The notes beneath the pieces are model-generated. The model searched no databases, had not been told where the DNA came from, and worked only from the letters and a program-made list of their open reading frames with translations. The translations under genes and the position numbers were made by a program. A stretch of DNA of 64,000 nucleotides from Perognathus longimembris pacificus (taxonomy: Eukaryota > Chordata > Mammalia > Rodentia > Heteromyidae): NCBI RefSeq assembly GCF_023159225.1, contig NC_063188.1, forward strand, positions 36,570,021 through 36,634,020, given 5' to 3'. Numbering within the stretch: position 1 is the stretch's first letter; every line of letters begins with the position of its first letter. Positions 11,170 through 23,519 of this stretch are shown here, one piece after another.

Positions 11170-11815
11170 ACTTGTATCATAGTTCAAGTTAAACCTGACC
11201 AGAATGTGAGTATAAGCTATCAAATGTCTCCATTTCACCTGTTTTTGCTTTGCAGGCAACATTTGAGAGGCTAAAGTCACAATTTCTGCAGATGGTTGCT
11301 ATGGACATCTAGTCAAGCAACTGTATAAGCATCTTGATCTGAGGTCCAATTGTGATTCTCCAAACTTATGGGATTGGACCAAAGGTGGTATTCTGGTTTA
11401 TTTTGAAAATTTTAATTTTGAAAAATGGAACTTAATTTATATTATCTTATATTTCATAATTTTGATTTGTCATGTGACCTTTTCCCTTAATGTGAAATAA
11501 TCACTGCAACTACAAATAGTTGAGTATTTTTCAAGGAACTGGAAAATACTACTGACCAAGTTATATTAATGACCAATTTTTTTCCACAGTTTTATCAAAT
11601 GTTGCTTGAAATGAACCTTAAACTTGAAAACATTTGAACTTTGCCACCTCCTACAAAGAGTTTTTCATAGAAAATTGCAATTTGAAAATAATTTAATTTA
11701 TCAGTCATAGTATATTCATCTGCAACCTAAAAATTGATTAGGTTGAGTATTACCTGACTTACGTGATTGCAGTCCCTTTGTAAATTACCTCTACAATAAC
11801 CACAAAATATTTTTA
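11170..11815. other. Unique sequence, nothing recognised
   Basis: AT-rich, with no supported gene or repeat. Confidence 0.4.
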
Positions 11816-11825
11816 AAGAAGTTGC

Positions 11826-12038
11826 AGCTGGGAATGTGGCTTACTGGCAGGGTGCTTGCCTAGCATGCATGAAGCCCTGGTTTTCAATTCCTTAGCACCA
11901 CATACACAGAAAAAGCCAGAAGTGGTGCTGTGACTCAAGTGGTAGAATGCTAACCTTGAGCAAAAGAAGCTCAGGGACAGATCCCAGGCCCTGAGTTCAA
12001 GCCCCAGGACTGAAAAAAATGAAAAAGAAAAGAAAAAT
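11826..12038 (+). mobile_element. IDL-Geo SINE
   Basis: ID-like head 'agctgggaatgtggcttactggcag', damaged B box 'ttttcaattccttagcacc', Geo unit 'gaagtggtgctgtgactcaagtgg', and an A-rich tail with G interruptions. A degenerate duplication 'gaagtttgca'/'gaagttgca' flanks it. Confidence 0.85.
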
Positions 12039-12039
12039 G

Positions 12040-13590
12040 AAGTTTGCAGACAACTTTTTAATGCTCCCATGTCATCATAGGGTATACTCATCCTAGCTAT
12101 CACATTTGATGGGAACAGCCTAGCAAACCTGTTTTCATCTTCCACCAGTTCACATGTTTCAGAGGAACAGAACCTGTATATCTATCTTGACTACAGTGGA
12201 CTTTCCAGTCCTAACATAGTGACGATTAGCCATCTTGGCTGAATAGACGACTGAGTGAGTGTGTGGGTGGTAATGAATATATAAAGCTTCACAAGTAACC
12301 AACGCCATGTGTTCTGTAAAATGTGCCTTTGTAGGCCTTGAACTAAAATAACAAAACTCTTTGTTTATTTCACTATTTCCTTCCTCAAATTGCAATAAAT
12401 TTCAGTTCAGTGAACTACTTTAAGTTACAAGTTCAGTTCAATGGACCATGAAAAATAAAAACTGAAACAGCAAAAATGAAGGAGCCTAAAATCATAAACA
12501 GGGTGTTCTCCAGGAAGTACCTCTCAAGACTGTTAAAGAGTGGTTAGTATCAAAACTTTATTTATCATGAATTTGAGAAATATTCAGATAATTTCATCCA
12601 TTTGCTTAACCTAATGATCCTAGTTCATGCAGCAACATCTCACTTACAGTGTGCAAGTTCCTATTAGACAAAAAATTTAGCAGTATTGAAAACTGATTTT
12701 ATCTTAAATGCACGAGGGGAGCTCACTATCAAAAGGTGGCATGTAATATGCCCTCTAATACAAGTACTTTGATTACAAAATCCATAATTCTATATTTCCA
12801 CACCTATCCATTTTACTCTTTTATAAATCATTACATGCATGAAATTCATATGCACACAGAGATAGTTGCATTTCAAGTTTACTGAAAGCAAAGAAATCTG
12901 TGATCCCCCAGGATGGAGAGGCTGATGGGTTAACTAGAGTGTGTGTGCAAGTGCTAAATCTATCCTTTGACCCTTCCTGCTGAAAGCACTGCAAAAGTCA
13001 CATCCATTTCAGAACCAGCTCGGCCCTTGGACAAATCAATGTGAAGATCTCGAGAGCATCTAATTACTGGTCCTAGCCTGCCCTATACCTCAATTCTTCA
13101 GGAACTCCTGTGATAAAGGTACTGCCCAGAACCTCCGTTCCACTTCATTACCACAAATGTCTCCTATTCTCACTGGCCAACTGCTCAAATCCCTGTATTC
13201 TCCTATCTGAACCGCCATCAATTTCCAGACTAACTCTGTCCTGTATGGATAATTAGGATGTGGTTTCTTCCTTGGACTAATGATAGCTGTTGTGCCTACC
13301 TGACCTGTATACTGGTAGCATTGTTTCTCATACTTTAATATGCACACAAATAACTACACGTATATTTGGATCAAGCAGGACTGAGAAGTATCTAATGAGA
13401 TCCCAAGTGATGCTACCCAATGTGGCTGATGTTTTGGGTACGAAGAATATAGTAACAAAATAATACCTCACAGCCAAAACACTGGTTCTTGAATAGATTT
13501 GTTCTACTAGAATCTTGGGCCATTTATTTGTTTGCCCTTTAAAGACATTTCCTTCACTGTTTTCATAAATACAAGCTTGAGTTTAAAATC
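12040..13590. other. Unique sequence, about 1.5 kb
   Basis: No supported gene or repeat. 12.9-13.35 kb is less AT-rich and has an 85-codon minus-strand frame, but no splice context or motif that I recognise. Confidence 0.35.
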
Positions 13591-13594
13591 TACT

Positions 13595-13705
13595 GTTAAT
13601 TTGCTCTGAAACCCTGGACAGATTACTCAAACTCCCTGCTCTACATCACAGTGCTATTGTGAGGGTTAGATGAATTAATGCAGGAAAAGAACAAAGAAAA
13701 CAGCC
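13595..13705 (+). repeat. MIR SINE fragment
   Basis: 'aaaccctggacagattactcaaactccctgctctacatcac' followed by 'gctattgtgagggttagatgaattaatgc' follows the right half of MIR. Confidence 0.55.
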
Positions 13706-14143
13706 CTAATTATTGTGCCTATATATCTGTCATTCAAATACTTCTCCTCAATATTATCTCTTTATTATGAAAAAGTGCTTTCATCTGTCTGTTCTATCTG
13801 CCTGGTTCACCTGGCTGTTTCTCATGTCATGGTACTAATGCTAAACCACCCATTACATCCATTACAAGTCCCCTAGTCCCAAATTCTATACTTTTCATCT
13901 CAAATTTTTCCCTTAAACATATGCATATTTATTTCATATAAACAATCAGCCATATATGAACACATTTTCTGTTACTATAGAAGATTCTAGTTCTTTTGCT
14001 GATGGCATGAACAGAAATATTAAGAAAACATGAACACACCTTAAAGAGCACAGGAACATAGACTTTAGGGGAAAATCGTCTTTTTTAGTCAATTTAACTC
14101 AATAGAATAGTTTCCCTCAAATGGCATTCAAATGTATATTCCC

Positions 14144-14364
14144 AGGGCTGGGAATATGGCCCAGTGGCAAAAGTGCTTGCCTCATATACATGAAGCCATA
14201 GGTTTGATTCCTCAGCACCACATATATAGAAAAGGCCAGAAGTGGCACTGTGGCTCAAGTTGGCAGAGAGCTAGCCTTGAGCAAAACGAAACCAGGGACA
14301 CTGCTCAGGCCCTGAGTTCAAGCCCCAGGACTGGCCAAAAAAAAAAAAAAGAAAAAAAGAAAAA
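14144..14364 (+). mobile_element. IDL-Geo SINE
   Basis: Head 'agggctgggaatatggccc', B box 'ggtttgattcctcagcacc', Geo unit ending 'ccccaggactggcc' and a long A-rich tail. Identical 10-bp target-site duplications, gtatattccc, lie at 14134-14143 and 14365-14374. Confidence 0.93.
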
Positions 14365-14802
14365 GTATATTCCCTCAGAAGCTCTGAAAATCCAGAAAGA
14401 CTCAAGTGTTTTCACCAATTAGTGGTAAGTATTAGGTGTTAATCACCCAAACTTGGCTCCAATTCTGGTTTCCAAGTAAGGGAATCATTTCATTGCTGCC
14501 TTTTAAGCTTAAATATCACCAATATAGCCAATATATTTCTCAGAAGTTGTCAGGGTAGTATGTAATAGCAGAAGTAGCAGACTGAGAAACAAAGCAATGT
14601 ATTCCAGCTGAGGCCAGATAGTATCATTTTATAATGGCACCAATTCATACTGTGGAGAAGGCTTCTAAGGTTTCTTAATGTAGAAACTGTGTAGTATAGT
14701 CAAGGAAGGTGGTCTACCCTCTTCTGATAGAGACAATTTGAGGAAAGACATCATACATAAACAGGGTCTATTCCAAATTTTAGCCATTCCCCCCCCATAG
14801 TG

Positions 14803-14859
14803 CGTGTGTGTGTGTGTATGTATGTATGTATGTATGTATGTATGTATGTATGTATGTAT
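14803..14859. repeat. (GT)n(TATG)n microsatellite
   Basis: GT units followed by about 10 TATG units. It abuts the 3' end of the minus-strand L1 tail that follows and so probably arose from its A-rich tail. Confidence 0.95.
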
Positions 14860-15000
14860 TGTCAAAGTAATGTACAGAGGGGTTACAGGTTCCTACATAA
14901 GGCAGAGTACATATCTTACCAGACTTGTTACCTTCTCCATTTTATTGCTTCACTCCCTTCCCTTAAGAAAATTGACTAACTTAGTTTATAAACTGGAAGG
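14860..15000 (-). mobile_element. Older L1 3' end, short
   Basis: 'attgtcaaagtaatgtacagaggggttacagg' and 'taaggcagagtacatatcttaccagacttgttacc' match the antisense 3' end of the older L1 variant. Confidence 0.75.
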
Positions 15001-15004
15001 CATC

Positions 15005-15440
15005 TCAACTAAAGTCACCAAACATAACCTAACTTATGGATGGATGCCTTCAACTTTTTCTCCTTCCCCATTCTCTCTACCTCATAAGCTCTGCACAGCA
15101 TCTCCTTCTATGCTTCGCAGGATCCTTTCTACACCCATAACCCAATTTCTTGCCAAGATAAAGCAGAAGTGAAGCAGGACTGGCAAGAAGAGACTGGACT
15201 ATATGTCTAACTGGCCAAAAAAGGTACATTCAAGGACTAGAACAGGAAGCAATATCAACTAGAATGGATGGTACAGAACATAATGATAAAATACTTAAAT
15301 CATTCGTCAGGGAATTTAATTGGTGACACTGACAAACAGGACTAATGGTCAGGCAATTGCCCCTGTGCCCCTTCTATTCTACCTTCTCAAGGGGTGGCCT
15401 TAAACTCATAGGTGTTAATCATAATCTGAGGAGACCAAAG
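15005..15440. other. Unassigned sequence between two L1 tails
   Basis: It could be unrecognised L1 body or host DNA. I see no ORF2 motif in it. Confidence 0.3.
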
Positions 15441-15449
15441 GCCAGGCAC

Positions 15450-15660
15450 TGAATTTTACTGTCAAATAAGAACAGCAATACTTACAATATGTTGTAAACT
15501 AACTGTACAACTCAGGGAGGGGGTGGAATTGTGGGAGAGGGAAAGTGGGAGAAAAATGAGGGAGGGGGTAACTAGTTTAACAAGAAATGTACTCACTCAC
15601 TACCTTATGTATATAACTGCAACCCCTCTGTATATCACCTTGACAATAAAAATGTTTAAA
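15450..15660 (+). mobile_element. Older L1 3' end
   Basis: 'aagaacagcaatacttacaatatgttgtaaactaactgtac', a G-rich tract, 'aagaaatgtactcactc' and 'ccttgacaataaaaatg' give the sense 3'UTR and tail of the older L1 variant. Confidence 0.8.
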
Positions 15661-15664
15661 CAAA

Positions 15665-17295
15665 GGAATGGTAGAAGTAATTTACAAATTTCTTGTTGAC
15701 AAATTCTGAGGACTAAGAGAAAGGCTTTCAAAACTTGCTTGCTGGCAAGTGTACACACAGAAATTCCCTAAATATACCCTGTATGGCTACATGTGATTTA
15801 TGGAATCAGAGAGAAAAGTACCACCTTTCCACAGAGCTGCATATGAGGCTCCACCGAAATGCAAGTACATTTGCTAATCCCAACAGGGCAAGAACAGTTG
15901 GCAATATTAAAAATGAAAGGCAATTTTAGTTTTGGCAAGACTGGCTAGTCAATTCATTCAGAGTCATTATGAGCCATTACTGTCAGCATTACATAATCAA
16001 TCCACAGAAGCCAAGTTTTAGCCACTTAATTAGGACATATGGAAGCTGCTTTAATATTGGGGGAGCTGTATTATCAAGGCAGAGTTAAATCAGGAGAAGG
16101 TGCCCAAATTTCAATCCTAAAAATGAAATGGCTGAATGTTTTATGGCCTACTTAGCATTCTCAAAACATAAAATTCTCCCCGTTAAAAGGATGAGTGGGG
16201 TTCATTTCTGCCATAAGGTGCTTCTCAAAACCAAAGTGAATCTTCTAAAACAGGGAATTTAAATATATGATTAAAGAATAGCTCGCACATCTGTGTGCTT
16301 TTACTCCAGCCAAGTTATCATCATGTGTCGTCCCTTTCTACAAATGTTCCTCAATGAAGGTGACCCATCCTGCAGAAAACCCTTGAGTAATGGCCAGTAT
16401 TTGACAATTGACTTTAGAATAAAGGTTAGGTAACCTAGAGATGTAATTATCTTTTGTGCTTTTAAGATCCTCTACTGCTAGCCTAAATTCAAGTCCATCA
16501 TTCTCTTGAGTGGACTTTGAAAAAATAAACTTGATATGGACAGATAGAAAGTGCCAACTAGGAGTGACAGAATGAGGAAAGACACCTATAGAAGAATGAG
16601 ATATTCAGAATGGTCTAGATAACTTTGTCAGTTCTCTAAAGGGCCCATCTCCTATCACATATACAAACATAGGAACCCAGAGCACACCCATCTTTGCATA
16701 GTGATGAGATTGGAACTTTCAAAAAGTTTTAGTATGCACATATCTTCATATTCCCTAAATATTTCTACCAAGGGCTCAAGAGTCTGGCAAAACTCTGTCT
16801 CAGTTGTTAAAAATACAATCCTTCTATATCCCTCTGTTCTAAACTCTATAAAAGCTAAATCTAGATTTTATGATATTTTGTGTGTATCTTTTTAATACCA
16901 GACAATGTGTACATTCCGTTTACCTTATCTCTGTCTTTGGAATGCTAGACTGTTAACTGAGTGTAAAATTAGTGAATGAACTAACTTCATCTCCACCCAT
17001 ATTAATAAAAGGAAAACTTGAAATACCACTTGTTCAAGATACCTCTCCTTGGGGAAGGAATAATAGTAGTAAATCTTCAGGATAATAATGTGCTAGCCAT
17101 TTTCATGCAAGCAATACAGAAAGCAAGATTTCAGTGGTCACTTGTAAAAGAGCCCTTTGCCTAAGTAGGCATTGGCTTCATTTGCTATAAAATAGGACTC
17201 TTTGTTACTTGAGATGACCTCACTACTCAATTCTGTGTTCTGTCTGGATGAATGCTTCTGACACCCCAATGTATCATTACTATTAGATATAGGTG
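15665..17295. other. Unique sequence, about 1.6 kb
   Basis: No gene or repeat that I can support. Around 16.0-16.15 kb there are TAATTA-type sites and little sign of decay, which could reflect a conserved non-coding element, but that cannot be judged from one genome. Confidence 0.3.
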
Positions 17296-17317
17296 AATCA
17301 AAATATTCCACCATTCA

Positions 17318-18004
17318 GGAATTTCATGCCTCTATCAGAAAGAATGACATTGTCCCATTTGTAAGGAAATGGAAGGACTTGGAAAAAATTATACTAAGTG
17401 AAGTGAGCCAGACCCAAAGAAACATGGACTCTATGGTCTCCCTTATTGGGAATAATTAGCACGGGTTTAGGCAAGTCATAGCAGAGCATCACAAGGCCCA
17501 ATAGCTAAACCCTTATGAACACATAAGATGATGCTAAGTGAAATGAATTCCATGTTATGGAAACAATTGTTATATCACAGTTGTAACTTCTTTCAACGTC
17601 CCATGTGTATTTGTAGCTTCAATTATTGATGATGTTCTTGTATCACCTTCCAGTGGTTTTACCTACACTATCTCTGTAATCTTATCTGAGTATATTGGAA
17701 ACCGTGTATACTGGTATTGGAAGTAGGAAATTGAAAGGGAATACCAAAATTGCAAGACACAGGGTAAAAAAAGACAAACTACAAAAGCAATACTTGCAAA
17801 ACTGTTTGGTGTAAGTGAACTGAACACCTGGGGGGGGGGGAAGCGAAAGGGGGAGGAGGGAGGGGGGGTATGAGGGACAAGGTAACAAACAGTACAAGAA
17901 ATGTATCCAATGCCTAACGTGTGAAACTGTAACCTCTCTGTACATCAGTTTGATAATAAAAATTTGAAAAAAAATAAAGATTTTGAAGAACAACAACAAC
18001 AACA
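17318..18004 (+). mobile_element. 5'-truncated L1 with end of ORF2 and 3'UTR
   Basis: It begins in the last about 45 codons of ORF2 (reading 'FVRKWKDLEKIILSEVSQTQ' and ending 'SLIGNN'), then the full 3'UTR with a G-rich tract at about 17830-17870. The tail is complex: A-rich, then a (CAA)n run. Target-site duplications of 18 bp with one mismatch (aaaatattccaccattca / aaaatattcctccattca) lie at 17300-17317 and 18005-18022. Confidence 0.95.
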
Positions 18005-18024
18005 AAAATATTCCTCCATTCAAA

Positions 18025-19235
18025 ACATAAAAAGGCCTGGATTAAGCCTCAGTGTCATCTATTTTGGAGCAAAATTCAGAGTTTCAGGACATAGTAGTAG
18101 TGGTCAACTCTCACTGGTAAATCTAATTCTTTTCTAGATACTCAGCATTGTTTTTGAGAGAAAATGCTTCTAGTGTTCCTCTCTCTATAAAACTAAAAAA
18201 AATTCATGGACTACTTTATTATATGAAGGCTCCTGCTGTCTTATTAAGGTCAAAACTAAATGGAGAAAAATGTCACTAAAATTTGTAAATTTACCCAGTG
18301 GTTATATTCATTTGTCTTGTCTGTCAGTTAATAAGCTAGCAAAACTCCAACAAATAAATAGACTAAGGCCCTTGGAGTTTAACCAAAATGGCCATATGTC
18401 CTGAGGTATAAATGAGCCTGTTTGCACCACTTATGTGACATTGAGCATTCAGCATGGCAAAGCATTAAAGAAATCTCACAGTCTAACAAATAGTAGTGGC
18501 GGCAAATAGTAGAGGAAAACAAAATTAACATAGACATGACACGGGGAACAAAGATTCATGGAGGACCCAGGCCCTGTGGTAAATGAACAGCAACATCCTA
18601 CTTTTTGAAGTGTGATGTATACTGAACCTATTGTAAAGCACTGTTAAATGGTTAGTTCTGTTCTTTAGCTTTATTAATTATAATTTAATGAACATATTGA
18701 ACTTGTACTAATTGCAGATCTTACAATCTACCAATCTTAGTTGGGAAAACATGCAAAACAGCTAACTTTATTCTTCCGCTTTGATTTCTAGACTTAAATT
18801 AATCTATCCCTGGACCTTAATGAATTACAAATGATCCATGACCATTGCATTTGCAAAGCACCACTATCCTAGACTAAAGGCATGTAAGGCAGGTTGTGTG
18901 AATGTCTTCATGTCAGTGCCTGGCTCTACTCCAAGACACATTTTCCAATTCCATTCATCAGGACAGAGAACTGTGAGCAAGTGTTGCACTTCACCAGACA
19001 AAAAGGTAAGGTTTTCCTCTTGGGGAGCTTCTAATGTACATGAAAACAGGGAGCCAAAGAATTAAATACCTCATCTAGCTATTTTCATGGATAGTTCCAG
19101 AACCAGGAATTTTGTTTGTTTCTGTAAATTGTGCTGGCATATCACAATCTACTTCCACCTTACACATCCTGGGATTACAGAAATACATTACTATGAATCT
19201 GAAATTCTTGAGGAACAGGATGGACAAAACGAAAA
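18025..19235. other. Unique sequence, about 1.2 kb
   Basis: No supported repeat. A block at about 18838-19003 is open in one plus frame and ends at a donor-like 'aaaaag|gtaagg', but I find no matching acceptor, so I do not call an exon. Confidence 0.3.
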
Positions 19236-19239
19236 AGGA

Positions 19240-19400
19240 AAAAAATATCTGGCATTAATTGTATAAAAATAATTGATTCTATTGTGATATTTTCATACAT
19301 GTATACAGTCTAATCAGATTCACCCTCATTGCCCTCTTTTTCCCTACCTGAGACACACGGTCTCCCTATAGAGTACCCATTCTATTCTCATGTCTCCTTT
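19240..19400 (-). mobile_element. Possible old L1 3'-end fragment
   Basis: 'attgtgatattttcatacatgtatacag' followed by 'attcaccctcattgccctctttttccc' is a common antisense 3'-end phrase of old mammalian L1s. Boundaries uncertain. Confidence 0.35.
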
Positions 19401-19404
19401 TTTT

Positions 19405-21245
19405 TTTTTTTTAAATGGGACACTTTTTTAAATAGGCCAGGCAAAGAGAAGATGCTGTTAAAATTCCATACAATCTTCAAGTTGTCTTGTTAAGGGAGAC
19501 AAGTTTGTTGAGTGAAAGAAAGGGGATAAAGTTTCAGAATTATCCATACATTATCACTCGGGGCTTTTGCAATGGACTTGGTAAGCATGAATAAGAATAG
19601 AGCTAGTCAGCTGGCTGTTGCATGTATTGTTCTATTTGAAATATAGTCATGCTATCTCTGATGTCACCACCAACATACTGTCAAAGAAACTCAAAGCATA
19701 TTTATGGAATATTTCAGTATGAACATCTTCAGCAAGGTCCTTGGAGATACTGGGATAATTTATTAACAGGTGACATTTGGTAAAGCATTTGACAAGGAAG
19801 AAAAAGAACCAGCATATACAATTCCAAATAAACATTTATTACATTAAGCATGGAATCCATTTTTTCCTCAAGGCAATTATCCTTGGATAAATGAGTTACT
19901 GAATAAGTAAGCCATTATTATAAGTCAATCCTTTCTATAGACTTTTCCTCATGAAAGCAAATTATTATGAATGTTGATCACAATCCGTTATAGATATAAA
20001 AATTTGAAAACTAAATTTTGTTAGGCAAATTTATTCTCATAACTAAATGTACTGAATTACATGGAGATAGCATGGGAAAATGAGAAGCCAAATCATGGAG
20101 AGTTGGGATAGGTTTGCCTTATTAATGTAGTTCTTTTCACATATATTTTAAATACCTTTGAGCACATTACCATCTGTGTGTATTCTACTAATGAGCTACA
20201 GCCTCCACGAAGGTCAGTCACTTAGCATTGATTAGTTAGAGGGAGACTGCTTAATTTCCAAGCCATTAGTAAGGCACTCATTCTTCTCATTAGGTTGAAT
20301 CTTCCTCCTGTTAGTGCTAGTAATCTATTAATAAGTCTTTAGCATATCCTGGTGAGATCCACTTACTAATAAAATGAAAACATGGCATAGAAATGCAATA
20401 AAACCTGTCCTAGTGATGCAGTGTCATTTGGATAGCACTGTAAAACTACTGACACTAATAATCTCTATGAGGCTCCCTTTGTCTGAAACTTTTCACTTAC
20501 CTTTTGAGGAGTGCACTGACCTAGGGAATTTTTCCCCAAAGGGCAATGGATAACTGCTATGCAAGCGCCAGAAAGTGACTTTGTGGGGGCATACTCTGCA
20601 TCCTGTCTTCTTATTGGTTCTAGGCCTATCAAACAGCCCCAAATAACCCAAATACTTAGGCAAGCAAGCATGTCATTTGGTTTCTGAGCTTAGTTATTTG
20701 TATGATCATCAGATTAATTCATCTGTTTTCTTCTGTAGATATCAGATTTGTAATCTCCCATGCTAGCAATGAAAATGTTCTGGAAGAGCAAAGAATGCAC
20801 GGAGGACCACAGTCTTACATATACTATATGCTCATGCTCTGGTGTTTTGTTTTATTGGGTTCAGTATCCACGAAGGCATTTATTATTTTAGGGTCTCTGG
20901 ACATTACTCTGGGGGTCAGATGCTACGAAGCTCATTTTGAGGAACATGGATTTCATGTCCACAGAAAGCTTCTCATACAAATGGTTAATTGGGAAGCAAT
21001 TGTAGTTTAAATGGAAAACAATTGCTGTAGTTATTATTTTTCCTAGTTATTTTACTCTGAGCTAGGTCTTGATTTTTTTTGGTGGGAGGGGGGAGGGGTG
21101 TGAGCACTAGGGTTTAAACCAGAGACTTGTAAATGTCAGGTGGACTGTAAATGTTCAGGCGTCCAGCCCTGAATTAAAACGCTTATAATTAAAAAATGTA
21201 AAGATAGATTTTAGAGTATTCCTTTAATTGGCAGACATTTCAATA
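19405..21245. other. Unique sequence, about 1.8 kb
   Basis: No gene or repeat that I can support. A good minus-strand donor-like site sits at 20501 (see findings), and a plus-strand acceptor-like 'ttttcttctgtag' at about 20737 has no partner donor. Confidence 0.35.
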
Positions 21246-21254
21246 ATTAAAAGT

Positions 21255-21470
21255 AAAGGTGGGTGCCAGTGACTCAAACCTATAGCAATCCTAGCTGCTC
21301 AGGAAGATGAGACCAGACTGGGCTGAAAAGCCTGTGAGACACTATCTCCAATCACACAGCTAAATGCCAGAGTGGAAGGATGGCACAAGTGGTAAGTAGT
21401 GTGCCAACTATGAGCAAGAAAGCCCAGTGAAAGGCAAGGCCCTGAGTTCAAGCTTTAGTACTGGCTCACA
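21255..21470 (+). mobile_element. 7SL/B1-head plus Geo-tail composite SINE
   Basis: 'gggtgccagtgactcaaacctatagcaatcctagctgctcagg' head and 'gatggcacaagtggtaagtagtgtgccaactatgagc' to 'ccctgagttcaagctttagtactgg' Geo unit. Diverged. Confidence 0.75.
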
Positions 21471-21498
21471 TGCACATGCCTGTGAGCGTGCATGCATG

Positions 21499-21501
<3 letters not shown>

Positions 21502-21532
<31 letters not shown>
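21502..21532. repeat. (CA)n microsatellite
   Basis: About 15 CA units, just beyond the tail of the plus-strand SINE at 21255-21470. Confidence 0.9.
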
Positions 21533-21538
<6 letters not shown>

Positions 21539-21829
21539 GGTCAAATTAAAAAGTGCAAACAGTAAATAAAATACTAGGTAATTTTGAAAGATTAATGTTT
21601 AAAAATATAAAAGTTACATATGGCTCTATTGACCCTTAACATTTACCAATCAGTGCTGAATCAAAATCTACCTTTTCCTTCAAAAGTGGTTTAGCTTAAA
21701 TAAAAGAGGTAAAAATCATAAACAGTAAGGATTTATATTAAAAATGCTAAATCATTCCATGGCACTACCAAGACAAAAAAACATGGGCTCTGGAAATAAA
21801 TGGCATTTATTTCTTCATTCACTGAATTT

Positions 21830-22620
21830 CTATGACCACTATGAAATTTCAGGCAATGAATTAAGCACCCGGGGACTGCATGAGTATATGGACCCTTTCT
21901 GCCCCTGTGGAACCTACAGGTAAGTGACACAAAGGAAGAGAACTTGGTATTTTCTATCCCTCTTGAAGTCCAGAACATTGACATACAGAAGGCTCTCAAA
22001 CATCCTACTATTAAAATTTTTTTTCTGGAAAAGATGACATTAATTAAGATACATTGTACTCAAAGATTGACGTGTTGAAATGAAACCCCTCTGTACTTAA
22101 AGATAATTGAGAAAATATTTAAGACATAAAATATAAATAAATCGATAAAAATCCTTTAGTTTTATTGAATCCAGAAAACCTGGAAAAGCCTAATTTTGGG
22201 TGTCAGTAGTGACAACCTGAGAAAACAGTATTTAAGCAAAAACCAAAAAAAGAAGGATGTATAGCAAGTAGTAAGACAAGTGGAAGGCCATTCCAGACAA
22301 AGGGAATGTGTCCTGAAGAAAAATTAACCACCAGAAGAATTGACATTGTGGCTAAAACAGACAGCCTGGGAGGAGGATGAAAGATGGGCCAGGTTTAGAT
22401 CATATAGAGCTACATAGGCCATAGCAAGAGGTTCAAAATTTATCTCAAGTAGAATGGGAAATTTTCAAGCTTTCTTTAAATTAGTAGATATGCACATTTT
22501 GTATGTTTTAAAAAACACTTTGACTACAGTATAGACAAGTTTCTAAGAAGAAAAGAAAGCAACAAGACCAGTTATAAGGCTAGAATAACAGTCTAGGTGA
22601 GAGATGATGGTAACTTGGAT
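21830..22620 (-). repeat. Long L2-like ancient repeat, fragmented
   Basis: 'aggcaatgaattaagcacccggggactgcatgag', 'ccctttctgcccctgtggaacctacag', 'ggaaggccattccagacaaagggaatgtgtcctgaag', 'gatcatatagagctacataggccatagcaagag' and 'aggctagaataacagtctaggtgagagatgatggtaacttgg' occur in the order of a widespread mammalian ancient repeat. I assign it to the L2 type with reserve. Confidence 0.4.
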
Positions 22621-22710
22621 TTGGGTAGATGAAGAACACAGACCCATTTCCCCAGGGAACTGAAAAACATATAAATTGTTTCACTATTAGGGATTAAGAG
22701 TTTCTTAGAT

Positions 22711-22935
22711 AGCCAGATGTTGGTGGCTCAGGCTACTCAGAAGCCTGAGCTCTGAGCTCTGAGGATCATGCCTCAAAGCCAGCTTCGGCAGAAAAGTCCA
22801 TAAGACATACCTCCTATTAAACAGAAAAAGATAGAAGGGGACCTGCAGCTCAAGTGGTATAGTGCCAGTCTTGACCAAAAAAGCTAGACCTCAGCCAGAC
22901 TCCAAGTTCAATCCTCAAGTACTGCTCTGCCCCAC
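22711..22935 (+). mobile_element. 7SL/B1-head plus Geo-tail composite SINE
   Basis: The head is partly deleted ('gttggtggctcaggctactcagaagcctgagc') and 'gagctct' is duplicated. The Geo unit 'cagctcaagtggtatagtgccagtcttgacc' is followed by 'ccaagttcaatcctcaagtactg'. Confidence 0.7.
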
Positions 22936-23224
22936 CTCACCCCTACACACACATTTCTTAGAGACATGCATGGTATGGTGGGTGCAAAAATAGAATATGG
23001 GGCAAAGATGGTCCAATTTCCAAAGCCTGGATTTCACAAGAACTCCCAACAGCTGCTCCATTTCTCCAGATGTTCACAGTATATGATATGATGGTGGGGG
23101 GGGGGTCATGTTCCTATAGACTCAGAAGCAGCCTGTTCTATGTCTCCTGGGGAATTCTTAGCATAGTAAAGACTTTGAGAGTTATTCCACATTTTCCTGG
23201 CCAGAAAATGATCTGCTTTATGTA

Positions 23225-23330
23225 ACAACTGTTACTGTGTTACGAGCATCCAAGTTGATCATCTGTCCTGTGCTGAGCACAAGACCTGGCACACAGTAAA
23301 CACCAAATGAATATTAGTTGTCATAGTTAT
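23225..23330 (+). repeat. MIR/L2-type tail fragment
   Basis: 'gtgctgagcacaagacctggcacacagtaaacaccaaatgaatattagttg' is the conserved right end shared by MIR and L2. Confidence 0.55.
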
Positions 23331-23433
23331 TATTGGCATGGATATTTTCATTGTTTACAGAAGCAAGTCCTACATCTAGGAACACGGTTGAGCAGCATTG
23401 TTTTAATAATATTCTGAGGGATTTTGCTTTACA

Positions 23434-23514
23434 AAAAAATTGTGCTGGCAATGGAACATAGTGCCTTGTGTATGCCAGGCAAAAGTGTTTTACCACTAAG
23501 CTACATCCATAGCT
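23434..23514 (-). mobile_element. ID-like (tRNA-Ala-derived) SINE, single unit
   Basis: The minus strand reads 'gctatggatgtagcttagtggtaaaacacttttgcctggc' then 'aaggcactatgttccattgccagcac', i.e. A box and damaged B box of an ID unit, with an A tail. It has no Geo unit. Confidence 0.7.
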
Positions 23515-23519
23515 GAGAA

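Noticed and set aside
15005..15440. One twin-primed L1 spanning 14.86-15.66 kb
   Set aside because: Both flanking pieces contain the L1 3' terminus, which cannot happen in a single insertion, so they are two elements.
18838..19003. Possible exon ending in 'aaaaag|gtaagg'
   Set aside because: No acceptor with a pyrimidine tract upstream, and no recognisable protein.
21853..21919. Exon-like block: 'aaatttcag' acceptor, open frame, 'CTACAG|gtaagtg' donor
   Set aside because: The block matches a widespread ancient repeat phrase (aggcaatgaattaagca...gtggaacctacag), and the pyrimidine tract before the acceptor is poor.
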